A DNA stretch of 64,000 bases from Epiperipatus broadwayi (taxonomy: Eukaryota; Onychophora; Udeonychophora; Euonychophora; Peripatidae), in NCBI GenBank assembly GCA_028023455.1, contig JAQFVV010000320.1, positions 374,001 to 438,000 of the forward strand, read 5' to 3'. The notes under the pieces are model-generated. The model saw only the letters and a program-made list of their open reading frames with translations. It made no database searches and was not told the DNA's origin. Shown piece by piece: positions 1 to 12,052 of this stretch. The position numbers and the translations under genes were made by a program. The stretch's first letter is position 1. Each line of letters opens with the position of its first letter.

Positions 1-600
1 TATAGTTTTGTGTCAAGAAATACCTTTTTGAATATGTTATATTCTTTTCCGTAGTCAATCTTTTTAAATATTCAATAATATGCTCTTTGCTAGATATCAT
101 ATTCTTTTTTCAAGTTTTAGACATATTTAAATATCCAACACAAACACAGCAAATATTATATGCATAGTATATAATTAAAGTTTTAGAAGTATCTTAACTA
201 TAAACATTTTATGCGAAAAATGGTATTACTTCTTTTCGTCTCAAAGTATTACTTGTCTCGTTGTGGTTTTTGACAATTATAATTAAGGTTCATCATGTGA
301 TTTTTTTTTCAACAAAAAAAAATCATGCTTCAATAAAATTATATTTTTAGTTTCCATTCATATATGAACTTATTAAATAATTCATTAATCAGATCCTGGA
401 TCTTTGAGGAGATAAAGCCATCCAAATTTATAACAGCATTAAACTGGGATTAAACGTTCCCTTTCTCCATGTATTTTTTAATTATTCTCCACATTTTAAA
501 ATCAAATAGCAAGAAAATTTCTTTAATCTATGCTATCACGTGTCACCATTAGGGCTAGTTTTTAATTGGAGTGAAAATTAGAGGCTCTGTTACCCTTTTT
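1..600. other. A+T-rich non-coding stretch
   Basis: I see no open reading frame of convincing length, RNA gene or repeat here. Confidence 0.5.
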
Positions 601-636
601 CTTTGCGATTACAACTGTGACTCTTTTAACTTTCAC

Positions 637-735
637 TTTTTTTTTTCAAATGTCAAATGCATTGACAGGGAATCGAACCCGAGCCAGCTTCTTTGAAGGC
701 AGTTATGCTAACCACTAGGCCACTAACGTTTGACA
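637..735 (-). repeat. tRNA-derived SINE, copy 1
   Basis: Read on the minus strand, this has an RNA polymerase III A box (TGGCCTAGTGG, 712-722), a B box (GGTTCGATTCC, 669-679), a short unique tail containing AATGCATTTGACATTTG, and then a run of about ten A (T on the plus strand, 637-646). The anticodon arm does not fold well, so it is not a working tRNA. A diverged copy with the same head, same tail and same poly(A) lies at 9690-9782, which makes a SINE family more likely than a lone tRNA pseudogene. Confidence 0.65.
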
Positions 736-770
736 AAAAGCATTCACTTTTAACTTTACAATATATGGTT

Positions 771-831
771 TTGAAATTAAACTGAGAGAGTAAGCGCTTG
801 AGAGATTTGCACTCTCTCAGTTTAATTTCAA
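771..831. repeat. Perfect 21-bp inverted repeat (hairpin)
   Basis: Positions 771-791 and 811-831 are exact reverse complements separated by a 19-base loop. It lies about 35 bp from the SINE head. No coding or ribozyme core is visible; it may be a small snap-back repeat or the end of one. Confidence 0.7.
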
Positions 832-959
832 TACCGTCTGCGTTGTGCTACACATTTACAACTAATCACTTGGATTTTTAATTTTCCCATTCCTTTCACG
901 TCATTATAAAACTTACTCTTTAAATTTTCCATTTTTTTTAAAAATAATTTCATTTTCCA

Positions 960-2230
960 ACCATATTTCATTTATTCTTTATTGACTATCTTTAGCCTTT
1001 TCCTCACTTTGTTGTAACTGTTCGACATTTGGAAGCTTTGTATCTAAGCTTTGCTGTTCTTTTATATCCTTAATTTCTGCTACATCATCAGAACATTCTA
1101 TTTCTATCTTTTCAAACCTTTCAACAATAGTAGTTACTTCTAAAGGAACCTGTTATAATGCTCTATGTTTTCTGTTTTTACCTCTTCTATTACTTCATGT
1201 AATAATTCTATTTTGCTTTCCTGATCAATTTCTTGTCATGCCCCTTCGACTTTATTCTTAGTCTGCATTAAATCTCCCACTAACTATTTTAGATATTTTA
1301 CTTTACTACATCATCAGAGCATTCTATTTCCTTTTCTTGTTCTATTTTACTTTGATTTTCTGGTTCTACTATTTCCTTTTTATAATTATCAAATATTATG
1401 TCTATCTCTTTATTTTGATTATTATACAATGTATCTATCCTTTTTAATATTTCTTTAAGCACTGTAAACATTCCATTTAATTGATTTTCAGTCATTTTGT
1501 CAAGCATTTTCATTATCATTTTTCTAAACTCATCATCTCTATGCTAGATTTCTACTTGATCTCTACTATGTTACTCACTGGAAATGTTTTCTGTTTCTTT
1601 TTCTAGAATCTGCATTTTAGCTCTCAATCTCATAAGCACTTAATTAATCATAATATTTAACTATAATACTTTGTTTTAATAATGCTATTGTAAAATTATT
1701 TCTATTTAATTTCTTATTCAATGGATTGGTTTGACTATTCACCCTTTCACTATGTAGCCCTATTTATTATCTTCTGCTGATTATTTTATTGCCTGCCATT
1801 TCACTAGTTTGCCCAACTTATACGCACATTTAATTTATATTATTTGCTTATATTTTCTTTTAATATCAAAATTCAATAACTATTCTAATTATTATTTTAA
1901 CTGTTAGCCTCTTATCTGTTCCCATATTTGTCACCAAATTATTATTCTCTATTTAGTTTTTTAGTTATTTTTATATTAATAGCCAGGGTCACTATCGAGC
2001 ACTGACATTATATACTGATTTATAAGTGACTTATCTCAGGTTTAGAGAGTGGTAAATAAATGTACTTAAGCTCTACATTTAAGACACAAATAGCAACAAT
2101 TTGAATATTTTTAGTATTAGATAGCTCGGGTCATTCTCAAGCATTCATATTGGATGCCAATTTTGTCTAGAGAGTGGTAAATAAATGTATTCAAGCTCAA
2201 TATTTAAGGCACCAATTTGAATTGATCCTA
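960..2230 (-). mobile_element. Decayed LTR-retrotransposon 5' region (tentative)
   Basis: Three signs point this way on the minus strand. First, 2230-1980 holds diverged direct repeats: TAGAGAGTGGTAAATAAATG at 2043 and 2168, and an agc(c/t)(a/c)gggtca block at 1981 and 2132. Second, about 1927-1950 reads TTTGGTGACAAATATGGGAA, which resembles the leader just after a Gypsy-type 5' LTR. Third, 1519-1000 is charged, coiled-coil-like coding sequence (for example NQSKIEQEKEIECSDDV) in which an IECSDDV segment occurs twice about 227 bp apart. Stops interrupt every frame. A gag-like N-terminus is an inference; no capsid or polymerase motif is seen. Confidence 0.3.
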
Positions 2231-3800
2231 TTATTTGGATAAAAAGATCATCAAAGTTAAGCATAAATTATGCTAATCTTATAGATATGAAAAGCTAATG
2301 CTTAATAATAAAATATAATTTTTGAGATTTCACACTTAAATTCAAAAAAACAGAGATGAAACGAGATACAAGAAAAAATATATAATTTAACTGTAAATTA
2401 TACTAATAGTCAGATCTAGATATATTCATCAAATATTATAGACTATGATCACCTTTCCAGACCATTAAATCACTCTTAATTAACTGAAGGGAAATTACAT
2501 TTTCTATGGATTAGGAATTTATTTTAGGTTTAAACCAGAGCATCACCCAATTACTAGGAAATCCACAGGAGGATATTTTACATCCTCAGAATTATTATAC
2601 CATACCATAAATAATTTGGTAGAGTATGAACTCCTATCTCATAAGCTATTATAAAATTAATTTATTATATTTAGATGGTCAGAATTTATGAGAAGAGAAA
2701 CAAAGGGCTAGATTAATAAATAATAATAATAAATTATTATACAATAACATTCATTGATTAAATTACCCTACATTATTTCAATAAGCTTAATATTACATTA
2801 AGTCATATAAAAATATTAAGATTATATTACATTAAGTTATAAAATGTTAATAAATAAAAAATACATAAATATTACCATTCTTCAGATGGTCAATCAGTCT
2901 CCAGTTTAAAATCCTCTTTTGTTAATCTTAACATTTTTCTTCAGTTGTTTTTGTATTATGTAATCTATTCCAGTATTTAAAATGTTATAAATCCATCCTT
3001 GAAAATTTAGCAACATTAAATTTTTAACTTCTTTAGCAGCTTCAAATTTTAAATCATTTAGATCATATTTCTTCAACTCTCTAAAGACACAAATATTCCA
3101 AAAGAGAGGACTTTCATTTAACAATTATTTGCAAACATAATTTTTTAACATAGATTAAGCACAATTCAGAAATGGCAATTCAAGTTTGACCACATAACAG
3201 ACTTTGATCAGATAATCAATACAAACCACATCATATCCAGGTAAATTTAGCTGCCATCATGATCATTTTATAATATTTTATTTTTTTCATAATTTGGCTG
3301 CTAAATAAAAATAAAACTTGTAAGTTTTTACAAGTAGCTAATATCAAATGTAAAACCAAAAAACAGAGTCAAGATACTGGGAAGAGTGATAGCTTTTAAT
3401 AAAAATATTAATTACCCTGATTACTTTCTTATCATTTTTAAAGTCAATTTTATTACTTACAATAATAATAAAAATAGTTGTTACAATACAAAAATCTTTT
3501 TTATAAACTTGATATTTTACAAAAATTAAATTTCAATCTCTTTTTTTAAAAAAAGAAAAAATCAGATTTTCTTTTCAAACTTTGAATAATTGATTTTTGA
3601 ACTTTTTAATCTCAAAAACTTTTATTTATGAAAAATAATGTTTACATGCTTATAAAAGACAGAAAAAATTATGTTTTACACATCTTCAACAGTCTGGGAC
3701 CATTTGTATATTGATTATCTTCTGATAAATAATAGTAAACTAATGTAGTTTTACCATTTACCTATCATCATTAATGCAAATTGAATCTATTATTCATCTT
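2231..3800. other. A+T-rich stretch, nothing recognised
   Basis: A 72-codon open frame at 2906-3124 (minus) has no recognisable motif and is probably chance. Confidence 0.4.
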
Positions 3801-3811
3801 TTGCTTAGCTA

Positions 3812-4207
3812 CTACTGATTCGATGGATCCGGTACATCAATTAACTTCCATGTTTCATTATACAAGAATTTTGATGCAATGATAAAATCTCTGTTTTTTA
3901 CTTTCCTAATAGTGTTCATGAAAAGACCGACTGGATCCGGGACAGGCACTGTGAACAATAGCCTACATCTAACATTCCACATAGCATGTACAATAAAGAT
4001 GGAAAGTCTAATAATAGGAAACTGTTTAGTTTGTAAGGCTTCCCTTATAGACATGATTTTATAGTAGTTCACCTTTAAGTTTTGGTATATGGCTAAATTT
4101 ATTTTACTGAGTCCAGGGCATGAGTAGATTATATGGTTGAATGACTCTTCTTGCCTTTTACATATTTGACAAAAAGGGTCTGTTAAATTTAGAGACAATG
4201 CAAGCAA
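3812..4207 (-). pseudogene. LINE ORF2 C-terminal fragment (Cys/His motif)
   Basis: The 131-codon frame contains C-x2-C-x(8)-H-x(4)-C within DPFCQICKRQEESFNHI, the zinc-finger-like motif found after the reverse transcriptase domain in many LINEs. It ends WKLIDVPDPSNQ, close to the WKLFKIPILQQ end of the longer LINE at 45290-48464, and shares the KxRDxxxAS segment just before it. The two are therefore related families. Everything upstream is missing, as in a 5'-truncated LINE insertion. The frame itself is uninterrupted. Confidence 0.7.
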
Positions 4208-4229
4208 ATTTCAAATCAGTGAATTAAAA

Positions 4230-6765
4230 GAAATCCTTTTTTTTTTTTTAAACATACTTATCAAGCTATATTTTTATATTGAACTATTTCCATCATCTAA
4301 ATATGTGTGTTGAATGTATTTAAAAAAGTTTAATTTTATTTAAATATTCCAAATACATTCAACTGTTAGTAATATCACAGCAAACAGGTTAGTATATGCC
4401 CCCTTCTTTTTTATTTATTTAAACTGTTTTCCCAAAAGTAACCAGCATTCAAACACTCTTGTGATCAGTTATGTATCTTGCTTTGCAACTAATAAAATAT
4501 ATACTGGATATTCATTAAGTTGCTCTTGATTTATATTGTCTACAATTACATAAATGAAAAGTTTTTATATTTTTATGAAGTAGATAAGCAGCAAAATGAT
4601 GAGTAGTCAATAACTTACTGATGTCTTTTAGGGTTGCACAATGGCATAGGTAGTTGATTTTGGAGCTTAAGTTCTATGAATCATGGCACAAGTTTATAAC
4701 TTCTGGCACTCAGAGTTCTTATTAATTCCTAACCAATAAAGCAATTTAATTATTTAATAAACAGTTGCAGAAAATCAAATCATGCCTAGGAATGTAAATC
4801 CAGCTGAATTTTTGTTAGGCACTAAAACAATTGTTTATGACTTTATAAAATACTTTCATTTCTTATGCTACATTTTAATTAGTTAAATGAAATAACTGGT
4901 AGAGTTTTTGATTTCTAACTCTGCAAAATCACTATATTTAAGCTTCCATTTAAAAATAGGAAAGTATCTTTTGAATAGGATATAATCTTCAACAAACACT
5001 GAAATATGATTCTACCACATGATGCTTAAAATACACTTGGACTGTTTTTTTTTCTCATTTATCAAAGGTTCAGATCTAAAATTATTTTTAGTTATAGCTT
5101 TTGTGGAAAACTGGCTGGCACTAGTTAAGAATATAAATATGCTAAAAATCTAAGTCTGTGTATTCTTTTACTGAATACTGTCTCTCCGAACAATCAAAAA
5201 AATGTATACTTTTGGGTACACAATTTAATATTACTATTATAAATATTAGTGATACATTCAATTCCACAATCATATTGTAACCTTTCTATTAACTATTTTT
5301 TCACATGATATTACAAGAGAAATCCACTTAAACTTACTACTAACTAAAGGTAATTTCATTACTTGATATACTAATGTTTTAAATAGAAGATTATAAAACA
5401 AAATAGGCTTTAATCCAACTAAAGGAAGTGTGGATTCAAAATAATTGTGATATCTATTAAAAGTTTTTGGAAACTCATTTGATTTTAATATCTATAATAA
5501 TTCTTAAAATTCTGCCATAAGAATTTTTTACATATATAATATTATTAAAATTGATGAAAATCTGAATTCAAACAATGAAATGATAATCAAGTCACAAAGA
5601 AAAAGATTTAATCCATATCTTGTACATAAAATCCCTATTTTCTCTGTCATCTGAGTGGTGAATATATGAATGTTTCTAAATAAGACTGTCACATGTTAAA
5701 TTCCACAACCTGTCACTTGTTAAATTCACAACCATTTTACCATTAATAAACTGTAAGAGTTGTCTGTAACTGTCATATATAAAATATAACAAGTATATAT
5801 TTAATACTTTATATTTTAATTTAGCTTTATTAATACTGTGTTGAGTACATTTTTGAACTGTACCAAACAGGCCAGGTTGTTCCAAACTTTTTTTTTAATT
5901 GTGAATTTCTCACACTTATGTATATAATATTAAAATATTTTATTTAATTTATATTAAGTCTTAAAAAATTTTGTTATAGCAACCAATTCAAATAAACTGT
6001 TCTAAAAATGTTGGCTTTATTTAAAAAAACTATTATGTTTGTTCTTACTGCTATCATTCCACCATTAATAACGATAATTTTTTTATCAAGCAATTGTCAG
6101 TAATTATTAAAATCTTTTGTTTAATTTACATTAAATCTTTAAAAAATTTGTTAAAGAAACCAATTAAAAAAAAAAGATGGCCTTTCCAAAAACCAGGTGC
6201 ATCTCATCTTAAAATAATTTCTCTAAAATTCTTTTTATTGGTTACATTAAAAAACTAAGATGTTACTTTCACAATATTTTCTTTATAGATTACCATCAAA
6301 AATTTGTTGTTTTATAAGATTAATTATATAAATATGTAAATTTGTGACAATCAGACAAAATTATATAATTGAAAAAATCTCAGTTTGCAGCATACACTGT
6401 ATTATTTTGGTGCTCAAAAATCATGTGATTTCATGAGTTACTGAGATGTGATAAATAAGTAAATACGTACTGAAAAGTATAAAAATGATTTAAAATTTAT
6501 TCACTAAATTGTCTTTTTAAAGAAACTTATATGAATAACAAAAAAAAACTATTTTCATTCAATACAATAATGAAATAGAAAACAAAAATGATTAGAAATT
6601 GGCATAGTATAAAGAAGCAGTTAAAAAAAAACAATAACTAATAAATAATAAATGTGAGAATAAAAGATAATCAATTTTGTATTGAGCATATAGCAATCAG
6701 AACTATTTTTGATTACTAAAAAAAATATTTTTATTTAAAAAATTCAATTTGCTAAATTATATATA
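4230..6765. other. A+T-rich stretch with a weak duplication
   Basis: No gene seen. About 60 bp at 5937 recurs imperfectly at 6114 (a tttaatttayattaa…caaccaatt block), an old local duplication. Confidence 0.4.
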
Positions 6766-6768
6766 TAT

Positions 6769-7291
6769 TATTATTTCCAGAAGCTTCCATGTAATAAAAG
6801 TATAATATCTAAATAGCTGACATTTCAGTACAATAACAAGTATTTTCATCAGATCTTCTTCTTTCTCAAATCAAAAGAATGTGGTGAGACTTAAAATTGT
6901 TATTTTTTCTTTTGTTATTTTCTCCTCATTTTCAAATTCTATTGGTTGAGAAGTTTTAAAAATATTTTATTCTCCACTAGCTTTTTCTTTTCATTTATGC
7001 TCTTAAGTCTTTTTAAAATCTCTATAGCTTCCCTTAGCAGTCTCAGGTCATATAGTTCAATTTTTGACAAAATATGTGTTTTATTAAAATTAATTTCATG
7101 GTTAATTAATTTAGTGTAAGAATAAATGGCTGATGAATTAGATTTTTCTCTAACTGCCAAAATGTGTTCTTACTTACTTCTGTTTATTCTACAATTGGTC
7201 TGTCCAGTATATGAATGCAAACAAATTCTACATGGAATTTCATATACAGCATGAGACTCCAAAGGAATTTTATCTTTAAGGCCTGCAAATA
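6769..7291 (-). mobile_element. Penelope-like element 3' portion with GIY-YIG domain
   Basis: Reading the minus strand from about 7257, one frame gives VYEIPCRICLHSYTGQTN, matching the GIY and YIG motifs of PLE endonucleases. A downstream frame (7160-6939) gives SAIYSYTKLINHEINF and RLLREAIEILKR, the usual end of that domain. A frame break lies between the two parts, so it is a pseudogene. The 3' end carries a hammerhead-like motif and ends near 6769. Its partner is an inverted, 5'-truncated copy at 7292-7748. No reverse transcriptase part remains. Confidence 0.75.
6818..6856 (-). ncRNA. Hammerhead-like motif, 7 kb PLE, minus copy
   Basis: Minus strand: CTGATGA (6852-6846), a stem-loop closed by AATAC/GTACT (imperfect), then GAAA (6826-6823) followed by TGTC and AGC. 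The AGC can pair with the bases just before CTGATGA to form a short stem I. An extra A separates the core from stem II, and stem II has a mismatch, so activity is doubtful. Confidence 0.5.
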
Positions 7292-7748
7292 GACCAATTG
7301 TAGAATAAACATAAGAAAGGAAGAATACATTTTGGCAGTTAGAGAAAAATCTAACTCATCAGCCATTTATTCTTACATTAAATTAATTAACCATGACATC
7401 AATTTTACTAAAACACATATTCTACAAAAATTGAACAATATGACCAGAGACTGCTAAAGGAAGCTATAGAGATTTCTAAAAGGCCTAGAGCTTAAATGAA
7501 GAGAGTGAATTAAAGAAAATTAACAATATTTGGACAAAGCTATTGGTGGATAAAATATTTTTTAAAACTTCTCAACCAATAGAATTTGAGAATGAGGAGA
7601 AAATAACAAAAGAAAAAAATAATTTTAAATCTTATACACATTCTTATGATTTGAGAAAGAAGCTCTGAGGAAAGTACTTGTTATTGTACTGAAACATCAG
7701 CTATTTAGTTATTATATTTTTATTACATGGAAGCTCATGGAAATAATA
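7292..7748 (+). mobile_element. Inverted 5'-truncated copy of the 7 kb PLE
   Basis: This arm is the diverged reverse complement of 6769-7200. The 91-bp spacer 7201-7291 belongs only to the minus copy. The result is a head-to-head pair with both 3' ends facing outward, an arrangement typical of PLE insertions. The coding trace is heavily mutated. Confidence 0.75.
7659..7702 (+). ncRNA. Hammerhead-like motif, 7 kb PLE, plus copy
   Basis: CTGAGGA (7665-7671), an extra A, then a perfect five-pair stem II AGTAC/GTACT (7673-7677 with 7686-7690) around an eight-base loop, then GAAA (7691-7694) and CATCAGC. Better preserved in stem II than its minus partner. The short self-complementary stem III of PLE hammerheads is degraded here. 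Confidence 0.55.
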
Positions 7749-7818
7749 CTATGAATTCATCATTTAGCCATGAGAATATTAGAATTTAATATATATATAA
7801 GTAAATCAAATTATGTGT

Positions 7819-8145
7819 AACTGAAGCTTCCATTAAGTTTTATCATACTTGCAACCGAATCACAACTATCCATCAGTCCAGAAGACAGACCAACCCCTCA
7901 GACCATAGATATATTAGAAACATACATTTTGTCAAGCAATTCATATAGCACGTGACATTTCAACTTTATATACACATTATTTCTAGATGTGTATATGAAG
8001 TTGAAATGTCACATGCTATATAAATTGCTTGACAAAACGCATGTTTCTAATGTATCTATGGTCTGAGAGGTTGGTCTTACTTCTGGGCTAATGGAAGTTT
8101 GTGATTGGGTTGCAAGCATGATAGAACTCATTGGAAGTTTTAGTT
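7819..8145. repeat. Long imperfect palindrome, non-coding
   Basis: 7819-7979 and 7987-8145 are diverged reverse complements with a loop of about seven bases. The outer ends read aactgaagcttcc and ggaagttttagtt. No CUGANGA/GAAA pair is found in either arm, so it is not grouped with the hammerhead elements. It ends about 150 bp upstream of the orphan exon. Confidence 0.8.
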
Positions 8146-8294
8146 ATTTCTGCTTTAGTTATATATATATAAAGTTTTTGAAACTAGTTTATGGAGTGAT
8201 TGTTTGTGATATATATAAATTTAAAAAAAAAAATCTGGTGTTATTAATAAAATTGTATTGATTACTAATTAAACTTTTTTTCTGTTTTGTTTAG

Positions 8295-8405
8295 ACAAAA
8301 ATGAATTCTATTTTGGCGTTCAGTTTAGCAGTTTTTGCATTCTTAACCACGGTTCACAGCAGCCCTCTAAGCCGTGCAGATGATCTTCAGCCTACCGACA
8401 GACAG
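8295..8405 (+). CDS. Orphan first coding exon with signal peptide
   Basis: A pyrimidine-rich tract and TTTAG (acceptor, ends 8294) precede ACAAAAATG. The ATG at 8301 opens 35 codons that start MNSILAFSLAVFAFLTTVHS, a textbook secretory signal with likely cleavage near HS|SP. They end PTDRQ just before CAG|GTAATA at 8406, a strong donor in phase 0. G+C content and codon texture are clearly higher than in the flanks. The product would be a secreted protein or peptide precursor. The family is unknown because only the leader and about 15 mature residues are seen. A 5' non-coding exon must lie upstream and the rest downstream; I found no convincing partner exon in the window. Confidence 0.6.
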
Positions 8406-9160
8406 GTAATATATACATATATAAAGTGCTAATAAATGTAATATATATTTTTAAATCATTTTTCTTTAATATACTAAGATAAAATAGTGGAAAATATCAC
8501 AAACATGATTAGCTATCATCTAATATCCAGCACAGTAACAATGTACAAATTAAAAAATGTATCTATTATATTCCATTCAACACAACTAGCAGTATTGTTA
8601 ATAAATTTTCTCCTGAAACATAATCTCTGACGTGTCATTGTCCCCTCATCTTCAAAAGATTCTGAGAATAAATTCCAATGCTATATAAATACCCCAACCT
8701 ACTGAATAAATTAGACTTTCATTACTATTAAAATGTGAAATAAAAAACAAAGAAAAAACAGAAAAAAGTCACTACGTATCAATAATATATTTAATACGCT
8801 CTGTTATCAAGTAATTCTGAATTATTGCTGTGGAACACTATTTGATTCTTTGATTTTAACAATATCTATAATATAATTTTATATACATAGTTTTATTAGT
8901 CAAAATATAATTCAACATTGTTGTGACATTTAAATGATTACCTATCTGTTTCCTCTTCGAAGTTTCTTTTAAAAAAATAAAGAAAAAAAATTATAATGTA
9001 AAGTTATTTTTCACAAATTTCATCCGTTTTGTGTCTTTTGTCATTTCTATGTCCACCATTTTATGTCTCCTGTTATTTCTATTTCCATATCCACATTTGC
9101 CAACAATGCTTTCATTTTTCAAATGTTCTTCAATTAAATTTTACTATGAATAGTTTGAAG
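8406..9160. other. Probable intron sequence, nothing else seen
   Basis: A+T-rich sequence following the donor at 8406. No further exon recognised. Confidence 0.4.
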
Positions 9161-9331
9161 CCTGTCCATTAAAGTATAAAGATTGGCTATCTTAATATAA
9201 AGCTGAGTACTGATTATATATATATGTGAGGATAGTAATTATAGTTGAAATCTGTCCATTAAAGTATAAAGATTGGCTATCTTAATATAAAGCTGAGTAC
9301 TGATTATATATATGTGTGTGAGGATAGTAAT
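9161..9331 (+). repeat. Two-unit tandem repeat, 90-bp period
   Basis: CTGTCCATTAAAGTATAAAG begins at 9162 and 9252, and the units stay nearly identical through a TATATA run to GAGGATAGTAAT. The high identity suggests a recent duplication. Confidence 0.85.
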
Positions 9332-9689
9332 CTAGACCAACTGATGATTGCTGGTTTAGCATGAAATACATAAATTGGTGATTATTTATCTTTTCAACAT
9401 GTGTGTGATCAGGTGGGTCAGAAATATGAGATGGCACTGAGAGGGGTGGGTTGTGTGAAAGTCTGAGTTCGAACCCCGCATATATTACATACATAAATGC
9501 AGTTTTAAGCCTGTACAATGTATTAATTATAAATGTTTGATTTATTCAAAAGCATTTTATAAACCCAAATAACAGTGTATTATTTTTTCCCTCAGAATAC
9601 ATTAATCTTTCTATTCTGTCAGATATATATAATTTTTCACTTTCTTCCCTCCTTTTTTTGTTATTATAATAAACCCCACTTTATTTGCA

Positions 9690-9782
9690 TTTTTTTTACA
9701 TATGTCATAGCATTGGCCGAACTCGCAACAACTATCTGCAAGCAAGGCAGCTGCGCTGACCTCTCGACTAACAACGCTGACT
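9690..9782 (-). repeat. tRNA-derived SINE, copy 2
   Basis: Minus strand: a good A box (TAGTCGAGAGG), a decayed B box (GAGTTCGGCC), then CAATGCTATGACATATG and eight A. The order and tail match the copy at 637-735. The G+C-rich block can be translated on the plus strand, but its match to the other SINE explains it better than an exon does. Confidence 0.6.
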
Positions 9783-10171
9783 ATTTACATTTTATTGTTT
9801 GTATCTTTACAACAATGAACATTTCTTTTTTAAATGAATTATTTTTTCATTTTTTTTCTGCTAAGTAATATTTCTTTATTTGAAATTGATCTATAAATTA
9901 AAATGGCCAAATCATAAGAGTATTATTGAGTAATAATTTTAGTTCAAAATCTAGGAATTTTTTGTTTGATGATTTTATACCCTCAAAAAAATTAGAGGCA
10001 TAATTGTTTTGTTTTCCATCAGCAAAAATTAACGCTTCCTTCAGATATCATAGAAGCTCTCATTTAGATTATAATGACTGAGCATATTATTAAGTAGCTT
10101 ATCCACATTTTAACATCTGCAACAACAATAATGTATAAAAAAAATTACTTTGATTATTGATACTATTACTA
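9783..10171. other. Non-coding stretch
   Basis: Nothing recognised. Confidence 0.4.
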
Positions 10172-10381
10172 TTACCATTTCTTATCCTTGCTTATAACTG
10201 TTATTAAAACAGGCAAAACTCTCTATAGATATTGCCACTCAGTGCAAGCTAATCAATGGATGCCAGACGGCACTCACTGACAAAGGCACTAGATGGGGAT
10301 TTTATGCCCAAGCCTTCTGGCATCCATTGATTACTCTGGCTTGCACTGAATGGCAATATGCATAGAGTTTTGCCTGTTTTA
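10172..10381. repeat. Snap-back element, 57 kb family, ribozyme-deleted
   Basis: Arms 10206-10266 and 10317-10380 are inverted (outer ends AAAACAGGCAAAACTC and its complement). Sequence and ends match the element at 56960-57315. In the centre, CTGACAAAGGC is followed directly by ACTAGATGGGG. In the longer copy the same two blocks flank the stem II loop and GAAA, so the ribozyme core appears to have been deleted here. Confidence 0.75.
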
Positions 10382-11867
10382 CTATTACTATTATTACAAC
10401 TACTACGTCTATGATCTTTTTTAGTTTCTATACACTCTCAATCAATATCTCTCTTTAGAGATGATAAATGTTATGCAATAATTCATTATTCAGATACACC
10501 TACACCCACTGACACACACCCAGTGACTAGATAAATTTAAGAAATAACTCGAGCTCAAGTTATTTCCCTAATATTGACATTCTCAATTTTAATAATCCAT
10601 TACTAAAAGAACAGAAATTCACAAATTAATTGAATATTTGGAAGATGCATGCCTATGTATTATGTAGCAGCCATTTTCTTTGTTCACAATTCTTTTTACA
10701 CTTTATCTCCTATACTTTATATAGTGGAATTTTTGAATTTTTTTCATATATTACAGATTTTAAAATTTTCAAAACTTAATGGCAATGGCACTTAAGTGTA
10801 AAGGAACTGTAAAGCATCTTTGTATAAGGAAAAAAGTGTTTGATTTATTTCTGAAAGATAAGAAAATTGAATATTAAAAATAACAATTTGCAATTGCAAA
10901 ATAGTAAAAAAGAAAAGAGGTTACCCTTAGACTACTTGCATTTTTAAAACTTTAAGTTATAATCACAAAGCACAATAAGTATTTATTGAAAGCTGAAAAA
11001 GAATTAAAGTTATTGGTAAAAAATATGAACAAAAAGAATGTTCTAATAAATAGTTACACACAATATCAGAAAGCATTGTCTCTATATGAAGACTTGGGAA
11101 GAATCTCTTTAAAAGATTGACAATAATCTATTTACTGCAACTAAGGGGTAATTATATCAAGCAAAAATCAGTATGAAGTTATATAGTAAACAGTTTAAGG
11201 CTTTTTTAGTCTTGGTTTTATTTTTATCATCATTCATGAATTTATTTATTTTTTTATTTTATAATTCAAATACTATTATTGACTCACAAAATATTATAAT
11301 AAATTACTGCTGTATCAGCAAATATAGTGATGTTAAATGTCTAATTTAATATTACATTTAATTTTACTATCATCATCAATTTTACAAACAAAAACAATAA
11401 GTTTTATATATTCTGAAAGAAAAAGTAATCGAGTTAACACATTCACATATGATATATGCATAAAGATTTGTATATAGGAGAGTATTATCTACTAGAGGAA
11501 TGTGCTCTCTCTCTCTCTCTCTCTTGCTTTTTCACTCAACTTATTAGTGTTTCAAATGAAATTGTATCATAAGTATATTCACATGTTCAATTATTAATTA
11601 AATAACTTGGTAATTATCATATGACTTTATAAAAGTATTATTTATCATTACATATATATATATATATGTGTGTGTTGTAAACTTTTGTATTATATGTGTT
11701 AAAAATATATATTAGATAGATTCATTATTATAATATAAATTTTTAGTAAAATATAACTAAATGATGTGGTTATGGGAGCCCAGTTGCATTTGAAAATAGT
11801 GTATCTTAAATCTTCTCCTTTATTTTTTTGCATTTCTCTTCACATGTTCACATTTATTAAAATATTC
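10382..11867. other. Non-coding stretch with (CT)n
   Basis: Only a short (CT)n microsatellite at about 11505-11524 is recognisable. Confidence 0.5.
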
Positions 11868-11935
11868 ATACCATCTACTCATATGCACTTTAAAAATGCA
11901 ATCTTTTTTATATAATTTCCTTCTTTATTTTACTT

Positions 11936-11970
11936 ACAGTTTCAACTGTCCTGCAGTCTTCATCAGAGCT
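11936..11970 (-). ncRNA. Hammerhead-like motif, 12 kb left arm
   Basis: Minus strand: CTGATGA (11966-11960), extra A, stem II GACTG/CAGTT (last pair G-U) around CAGGA, then GAAA (11943-11940) and CTGTAAGT. All invariant core bases are present. Confidence 0.55.
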
Positions 11971-12052
11971 ACAACATTTAAACATATTGAACATTAATAT
12001 GTATATAAAATAAAGGCTATATGAGTATATGATTATATGTTTAAATGTTGTA

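Noticed and set aside
9405-9485. Possible tRNA-like sequence with GAGTTCGAACCCC
   Set aside because: The B box is fair, but the A box needs an insertion and no second copy was found.
9708-9868. G+C-rich open frame that could be exon 2 of the signal-peptide gene
   Set aside because: The block matches the SINE at 637-735 on the minus strand, including the tail and poly(A), and its frame does not join the phase-0 donor at 8405 sensibly.
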